A stretch of 10,428 bases of DNA from an uncultured Lachnospiraceae bacterium. GTDB taxonomy: Bacteria; Bacillota_A; Clostridia; Lachnospirales; Lachnospiraceae. Position numbers and translations under genes: made by a program. The DNA lies in contig CAJUQU010000123.1 of NCBI GenBank assembly GCA_910588595.1, positions 1 to 10,428 on the forward strand, given 5' to 3'. Below, one piece after another: positions 6,570 to 10,428 of the stretch; position 1 is the first letter of the stretch, and the number at the start of each line of letters is the position of its first letter. The notes under the pieces are model-generated. The model had not been told where the DNA came from and searched no databases. It saw nothing but the letters and a program-made list of their open reading frames with translations.

Positions 6570-7379
6570 TCACTGCATCGGTTCTTGCGGATTGTCCCGG
6601 CGGATCTCATCGAGCAGATGCTTCATGCGCCGCTCCATCTCGGAGAGTTCTCCGGAGTAGTTGCGAAATGCGTCAGTGGTTTCATCGGGCGTCTCTCCCT
6701 TGTAACAGATGCGGTGCTCCATGCTTGCCCACAGGTCCATGGCGAGCGTGCGAAATTGTATTTCTACAGGATAGTACTGCATGCCTTCAATGCGGTATAC
6801 AGGAATGCCCAGAACCATATGATAACTCTTGTATCCGCTGTCCTTGGGATAGTGGATATAGTCGCTTTCTTTTAGGATCAGCAGGTCGGTTTGTGTCTTT
6901 ACGAGAGAGAGAATGCTGAAAATATCCTCCACAAAATAACAGATCACGCGGATTCCGGCGATGTCTGTCAGGTTATCTTTTGCGGTGTAAGCCGTGACAG
7001 GGAGACTTTTGCTGGAAAGCTTTTTCTCGATGCTCTTTCGGCTCTTGATGCGTGCCTGTATATTATGGATCGGATAGTCTCTGTATTTTTTGCGGTAGTC
7101 TTCATTCAATCCGTTCATGCGGACCTCGAGCCTTGTCATGGCTTCCCTGTAAGGTTCCACGAGCTGATCGTACTCTTCCTGAGGGATACGCTCTATTTTA
7201 GAAGGTGATATAAAAGAGAGAGCCTTTGGCGGTTCATAGATACCTTCACTGTTCATTTCCTTCAGTATATCATTTTGAAATTCATTTTTCCTTGCGATCA
7301 AAATTTCCGCCCCCTGATGCATGCAGTTATATTGATAAATTGAATGGACTCTTTTTTGCCACTCTAATATATTATGCAT
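6570..7379 (-). CDS. Single-domain (p)ppGpp synthetase, RelA/SpoT family
   Basis: This 269-aa cytoplasmic small alarmone synthetase transfers pyrophosphate from ATP to GTP or GDP. Synthetase motifs appear in order: HNIQARIKSRKSIEKKL (about 105-121, ATP-binding basic helix), DIAGIRVICYF (139-149, with predicted metal-binding D139), KDSGYKSYHMVL (179-190), and VEIQFRTLAMDLWASMEHR (205-223, with E206 and Q208). There is no HD hydrolase domain and no TGS or ACT domain, so it should make but not degrade ppGpp. It is longer at the N terminus than typical RelQ (about 210 aa). The ATG at 7379 is the first possible codon after an in-frame stop but has no clear ribosome binding site. Met20 or Met42 are alternatives, and all keep the catalytic domain. 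Confidence 0.9.
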   Translation of the reverse strand: MHNILEWQKRVHSIYQYNCMHQGAEILIARKNEFQNDILKEMNSEGIYEPPKALSFISPSKIERIPQEEYDQLVEPYREAMTRLEVRMNGLNEDYRKKYRDYPIHNIQARIKSRKSIEKKLSSKSLPVTAYTAKDNLTDIAGIRVICYFVEDIFSILSLVKTQTDLLILKESDYIHYPKDSGYKSYHMVLGIPVYRIEGMQYYPVEIQFRTLAMDLWASMEHRICYKGETPDETTDAFRNYSGELSEMERRMKHLLDEIRRDNPQEPMQ

Positions 7380-7660
7380 ATTTTTGTGATTGTTTCATAC
7401 AAAAAACAGGTAACATAAGGATATGCGTGAAGCTTCTGCATGCTTTATTACTTCTATATATTCAATATAGCTCAAAAGTCGTGTGAAAGCAATGAGAAAT
7501 GTATAAAATTAACAAAAAAATTATGAAATGGTCATACTTTTTGTTAAATATGTGTTATTGCACAAAAAACACAAGAAAACAATGTATAAAAATAGTGGAA
7601 AAGACAGTGGGGTTGGTGCTATACTATACTCATATGATGGCAGGACAGCAAGAGCATAAA
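7380..7660. other. AT-rich divergent intergenic region
   Basis: This stretch separates the alarmone synthetase (minus) from the isomerase (plus) and should hold both promoters. It is rich in A and T runs. A 17-bp imperfectly spaced palindrome, CTATAT-ATTCA-ATATAG, lies at 7454-7470 and is operator-like. Several TATAAA or TATACT strings occur (about 7502, 7585, 7625) without well-spaced -35 boxes. I see no RNA gene. A 62-codon open frame here has no ribosome binding site and overlaps the promoter zone, so it is not annotated. Confidence 0.5.
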
Positions 7661-7666
7661 TATAAT
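7637..7666 (+). promoter_or_regulatory. Candidate promoter for the isomerase gene
   Basis: A perfect TATAAT at 7661-7666 is preceded by ATGGCA at 7637-7642 (four of six consensus bases) with an 18-bp spacer. Transcription would begin near 7673 and the leader would contain the palindrome at 7693-7709. The -10 box is strong and the -35 box weak, which fits an activator- or repressor-controlled gene. Confidence 0.45.
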
Positions 7667-7692
7667 GATCGCATGAATTTTTATTAATTATA

Positions 7693-7709
7693 GTGTGTTT
7701 GAAACACAC
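7693..7709. promoter_or_regulatory. Operator-like 17-bp palindrome before the isomerase gene
   Basis: GTGTGTTT-G-AAACACAC is a perfect 8-bp inverted repeat around one base. It lies about 20 bp after the predicted transcription start and 23 bp before the GTG start. The length and odd-base symmetry are typical of a site for a dimeric repressor. With a one-base loop it would not fold well as RNA, which favours a DNA site. Confidence 0.55.
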
Positions 7710-7732
7710 GTATGGGAAAGGAAGGGCAGGAA

Positions 7733-8374
7733 GTGAAGATTGCACTGATCAATGAGAACAGCCAGGCGGCAAAGAACGCCATGATCTGCGAGACGCTCAA
7801 GAAGGTCGTGGAACCGATGGGGCACGAGGTATTTAATTATGGGATGTACACTGCGGAGGACGCGCATCAGCTGACGTATGTGCAGAACGGGATCCTGGCA
7901 GCGGTATTATTGAATTCCGGGGCGGCAGATTTTGTTATAACAGGCTGCGGCACGGGCGAGGGCGCGATGCTTGCGTGCAACGCATTTCCCAAAGTGCTCT
8001 GCGGGCATATCGAGACGCCGCTCGACGCGTATCTGTTTTCTCAGGTGAATGACGGGAACTGTGTGGCGCTTCCGTTTGCGGAGAATTTCGGCTGGGGCGG
8101 GGAGCTCAATCTCGAATACATATTCGAAAAATTGTTCTGCACACCGGGCGGCGGCGGATATCCGAAAGAGCGCGTTGTGCCGGAGCAGCGAAACAAGAAG
8201 ATCCTCGACGAGGTGAAGACGGTCACGCACGCGGATCTGTGCGACATCCTGCCAAAGCTTGACAGGGAGCTGTGCAAGGGAGCGCTGAGCGGTGAGAAGT
8301 TCAGGGAGTATTTCTTTGCAAACTGCAAGTGTGACAAGGTTGCGGCGGCTGTGAAGGAGATCATCGGCGAGTAA
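7733..8374 (+). CDS. RpiB/LacA/LacB family sugar-phosphate isomerase
   Basis: This 213-aa protein has the Rossmann-like fold core of RpiB/LacAB enzymes, which interconvert aldose and ketose phosphates. MKIALINENSQ opens the first strand. ADFVITGCGTGEGAMLACN (about 65-83) matches the family loop with the predicted active-site cysteine C72 in GCGTGEG. GHIETPLDAYLFSQVNDGNCVALP (about 91-114) matches the following helix-strand. The DHAG motif normally found after the first strand is replaced by NENSQ, and about 70 residues extend past the usual RpiB core (about 145 aa), so ribose-5-phosphate is not a safe substrate prediction. The GTG at 7733 is taken as start because GGAAGG lies 8 nt upstream; the in-frame ATG at 7712 lacks a site and abuts the palindrome. 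A small gene follows 80 bp later. Confidence 0.85.
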   Translation: MKIALINENSQAAKNAMICETLKKVVEPMGHEVFNYGMYTAEDAHQLTYVQNGILAAVLLNSGAADFVITGCGTGEGAMLACNAFPKVLCGHIETPLDAYLFSQVNDGNCVALPFAENFGWGGELNLEYIFEKLFCTPGGGGYPKERVVPEQRNKKILDEVKTVTHADLCDILPKLDRELCKGALSGEKFREYFFANCKCDKVAAAVKEIIGE

Positions 8375-8454
8375 AATGTGAGATCGGAGACTTCACATGG
8401 CGAATGTGGGCATTCGATCCAATTCGCGGGTTATGGATAACATGGAGGGATAAC

Positions 8455-8634
8455 ATGCTGCTGGATAAGATTTATTACACGGTGGACAGTCTCGAGGGTG
8501 ACTACGCGTATCTCAAGAAGGACGGCGACGTGTCGGATGAGACAAAGTGCGTTGCGCGCGCATTGCTGCCGCCCGAGATCGCGGAGGGATCCCGGCTGGT
8601 CTATGAGATGATGGAATACAGTCTGTCAGATTAG
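8455..8634 (+). CDS. Small DUF3006-like protein
   Basis: This 59-aa protein has VDSLEGDYAYLKKDG (about 10-24) followed by VARALLPPEIAEGSRLVYEM (about 33-52). The pattern resembles small DUF3006-type proteins (VDRxEGxxAVLE then LP and EGxxL), which have no known function; the match is by eye. It has no signal peptide or membrane segment. The ATG at 8455 has GGAGGG 5 nt upstream and is preferred to the in-frame ATG at 8404. It lies 80 bp after the isomerase gene with no clear terminator between, so the two may share a transcript. The last 34 bp of the gene and the following 16 bp are duplicated in tandem just downstream. Confidence 0.68.
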   Translation: MLLDKIYYTVDSLEGDYAYLKKDGDVSDETKCVARALLPPEIAEGSRLVYEMMEYSLSD

Positions 8635-8704
8635 GGAGCTGCAGTAAAGTATTCTATGAGATGATGGAGTACAGTCCTGTCAGGTTAGGGAGCTGCAGCA
8701 AAGT
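8601..8704 (+). repeat. Tandem duplication of the 3' end of the small gene
   Basis: CTATGAGATGATGGAATACA begins the first unit (8601-8650), which covers the last 34 bp of the small gene, its stop codon and 16 bp beyond. The second unit (8654-8704) repeats it with a few substitutions and one inserted C that breaks the frame. It has no start codon context and is a decayed partial copy. Confidence 0.85.
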
Positions 8705-8829
8705 TTTTCTTCGAGTGCAGACAAATACAGGGCAATGCCGTACGGCGAGGTAAGGATCTGTGGGAAACAAGGGAGGGACTGTCGGCAAAGGGGCTCACTT
8801 CAGATTGCGTAGGATATCTCTTTGAGAGT
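8705..8829. other. Intergenic stretch with no recognisable gene
   Basis: Nothing in either strand here looks like a gene, tRNA or riboswitch. It lies between the duplicated gene tail and the inverted repeat at 8831. Confidence 0.4.
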
Positions 8830-8830
8830 G

Positions 8831-8879
8831 CATGTCAAAAACGCAGGCGCAGCGGGATGCGGCGAGGCTTTTTGACATG
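8831..8879. repeat. 11-bp inverted repeat around a GC-rich 27-nt loop
   Basis: CATGTCAAAAA (8831-8841) is exactly complementary to TTTTTGACATG (8869-8879). The enclosed 27 nt is strongly GC-rich and contains a smaller CGCA/TGCG pairing. With its T run inside the right arm it could terminate transcription from the left before the MATE gene, although the long lower stem is unusual for a terminator. It could equally be a dispersed intergenic repeat. Confidence 0.6.
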
Positions 8880-8942
8880 TGTAGCCGGAGAGATAGACAA
8901 GTCAAGATGCATAGGCTATTTCTGTACAGTTCTTAAGGAAAG

Positions 8943-10304
8943 ATGGGATTTGAGATGAGAGACAGGACCGCGGACAGTATTGTGAAAGAGACGTTACATA
9001 TGGCGTGGCCTGCGGTGTGCGAGTCCTTTTTCGTGTCGCTGGCGGGCATGATCGATTCGCTGATGGTGAGCTCCATCGGCTCGTATGCGGTGGCGGCGGT
9101 GGGGCTTACCACACAGCCCAAATTCATGGGGCTTGCGCTGTTTATCGCGATGAGTGTCTCCATATCGGCGCTTGTCGCCAGGCGGCGCGGCGAGCAGAAG
9201 AAGGATGAGGCGAACCGGATCCTGCTGACGGCGCTTTTGTTTATCCTGGTGTCTGTGGCGGCGGTGTCCGCGCTCTGTGTGCTCTTTGCCAACCAGATCA
9301 TCCGTTTCTGCGGATCCGCGGAGGACACACATGACACGGCTGTCATATATTTTCGGATCATCATGGGCGGTATGGTCTTTAACGTGATCTCGATGGGGAT
9401 CAACGCGGCGCAGAGAGGGGCGGGCAACACGATCATCGCCATGAGGACGAATATCACCTCAAACGTGGTGAATGTGCTTGGCAATTACCTGCTGATCAAC
9501 GGTCATCTGGGATTTCCGGCGCTCGGGATCCACGGGGCGGCGATCGCCACGGTATTCGGCACCGTGGTGGCGTGTGTCATGAGCGTCTGTTCGCTGTTTC
9601 CAAAGGACAATTTTGTGAGTATACCGTATATCGTCAAAACGCGGGTCAGGGCTTCCGCGCAGACGCTGGGACATATCATCAGGGTGGGGTATTCGGTCTT
9701 TATCGAGCAGGTGCTGATGCGCGTCGGTTTCATGTCCACCGCGATGATGGCGGCGGGAATGGGAACCGCTGCGATGGCGGCGCACCAGGTCGGCATGAAC
9801 ATCCTGGGACTGACGTTTTCCTTCGGCGACGGGATGCAGGTGGCGGCTGTCGCGCTGATCGGCAGGAGTCTCGGCGAAGGGCTTCCGAACGAGGCAAAGG
9901 AGTACGGAAAAGTCTGCAGGCGCATCGGCATGTGCATCTCGGTGGCGCTTGCGGTGATCTATCTCTTTGGCGGGGAGACGCTCTATCGGATGTTCTTTGA
10001 GGAGGACTACATTGTCGCTTACGGTGTGCAGATCATCCATGTCATCATCTTCATAGTACTGTTCCAGGTATCACAGGTCATCTACATGGGCTGCCTGCGC
10101 GGTGCGGGCGACACGGCTTATACGGCGATGGCGTCGACCGTCAGTGTCACTGTGATCAGGACGCTCTTTTCTTACGTGTGCGGCATCGCGCTCGGCTGGG
10201 GGATCACCGGCATCTGGCTCGGTGTGCTGGCGGATCAGATCTCGCGCTTTCTGTTTGCCTCGATCCGGTTCAAGGCGGGCAAGTGGACCAGGATCAAGAT
10301 CTGA
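8943..10304 (+). CDS. MATE family multidrug/Na+ antiporter-type efflux protein
   Basis: This 453-aa polytopic membrane protein is of normal length for MATE transporters, which export cationic drugs or metabolites using a Na+ or H+ gradient. About twelve hydrophobic segments are visible. The N-terminal half has GMIDSLMVSSIGSYAVAAVG (about 35-54), the usual first-helix motif, and QRGAGNT (157-163). The C-terminal half repeats this with AAHQVGMNILGLTFSFGDGMQVA (about 279-301) and LRGAGDT (385-391), the internal pseudo-repeat of the family. The substrate cannot be told from sequence. Start choice is uncertain: the ATG at 8943 has AAGGA only about 3 nt upstream, and an ATG at 8955 would remove four residues. 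No regulator gene adjoins. Codons ending in G or C are more frequent here than in the left half of the window. Confidence 0.94.
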   Translation: MGFEMRDRTADSIVKETLHMAWPAVCESFFVSLAGMIDSLMVSSIGSYAVAAVGLTTQPKFMGLALFIAMSVSISALVARRRGEQKKDEANRILLTALLFILVSVAAVSALCVLFANQIIRFCGSAEDTHDTAVIYFRIIMGGMVFNVISMGINAAQRGAGNTIIAMRTNITSNVVNVLGNYLLINGHLGFPALGIHGAAIATVFGTVVACVMSVCSLFPKDNFVSIPYIVKTRVRASAQTLGHIIRVGYSVFIEQVLMRVGFMSTAMMAAGMGTAAMAAHQVGMNILGLTFSFGDGMQVAAVALIGRSLGEGLPNEAKEYGKVCRRIGMCISVALAVIYLFGGETLYRMFFEEDYIVAYGVQIIHVIIFIVLFQVSQVIYMGCLRGAGDTAYTAMASTVSVTVIRTLFSYVCGIALGWGITGIWLGVLADQISRFLFASIRFKAGKWTRIKI

Positions 10305-10310
10305 TGTCGC

Positions 10311-10428
10311 GTTACAGTTCAGCCCAGGACTTCGCACTACGCTGCAAAGTCCGTGAGAAAGCATAGCGACCTAGATGCATACATCCGCGAAGCGGTTTTT
10401 GCATGGCTTGATGCTTGTAACAGGAAGC
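10311..10428. mobile_element. Second copy of the MITE-like element, cut by the window edge
   Basis: The sequence begins GTTACAGTTCAGCC, the same left terminal repeat as at 3815, and aligns with 3815-3954 with four substitutions and one 22-nt gap. The gap removes exactly the inner hairpin segment 3885-3906. The first 10-bp hairpin is present at 10327-10352 with one mismatch. The insertion lies 6 bp after the MATE stop codon. If it made an 8-bp duplication, the left copy is GATGTCGC (10303-10310), overlapping the stop. About 18 bp of the right end should lie beyond the window. Confidence 0.85.

Noticed and set aside
7499..7687. A 62-codon open frame in the AT-rich gap before the isomerase gene
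   Set aside because: There is no ribosome binding site, composition is like non-coding AT-rich DNA, and it covers the likely promoter.
9459..10040. Long open frames antisense to the MATE gene
   Set aside because: High GC at third positions of the MATE gene leaves the antisense frames open; they have no domain or start signal.
1..10428. CRISPR array, phage genes or a defence island
   Set aside because: No regularly spaced repeats, cas, phage structural or restriction genes are visible; the only dispersed repeat is the MITE-like element.

Overview
The window looks like chromosomal DNA from an anaerobic Firmicute, most likely a Lachnospiraceae-type gut clostridium. The evidence is AGGAG-type ribosome binding sites, sigma-A promoters, tRNA genes without encoded CCA, a fused FeoA-FeoB iron transporter, an ispE-gntR pair, a YwiB/DUF1934 protein and a single-domain alarmone synthetase. 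The assignment rests on gene content and style, not on a database match.

Layout. Positions 1-226 hold the 3' part of a tRNA-Asn, a tRNA-Cys and a strong palindromic terminator. A full-length feoAB fusion (315-2654, minus) imports ferrous iron. Divergent from it is a SUKH (SMI1/KNR4) protein (2901-3677, plus). Positions 3678-4131 hold a 158-bp mobile repeat with terminal inverted repeats and an 8-bp target duplication, followed by a good promoter. That promoter probably drives ispE (isoprenoid precursor synthesis), a GntR/FCD regulator, a small membrane protein and a DUF1934 protein (4132-6560). A RelA/SpoT-type (p)ppGpp synthetase (6570-7379, minus) converges on this cluster with only 9 bp between the stop codons. 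An AT-rich regulatory stretch follows, then an RpiB/LacAB-like isomerase (7733-8374), a small DUF3006-like protein (8455-8634) whose 3' end has been tandemly duplicated and has decayed, a long inverted repeat, and a MATE efflux protein (8943-10304). A second copy of the mobile repeat starts 6 bp after the MATE stop and runs off the right edge.

Most genes are ordinary core or accessory metabolism; I see no phage, CRISPR or classical defence cluster. The most unusual content is non-coding: the two copies of the MITE-like element, which differ by a clean 22-nt hairpin; an inverted repeat that could cover the start of the small membrane protein; an operator-like palindrome ahead of the isomerase gene; the duplicated gene tail; and the 11-bp inverted repeat around a GC-rich loop before the MATE gene.
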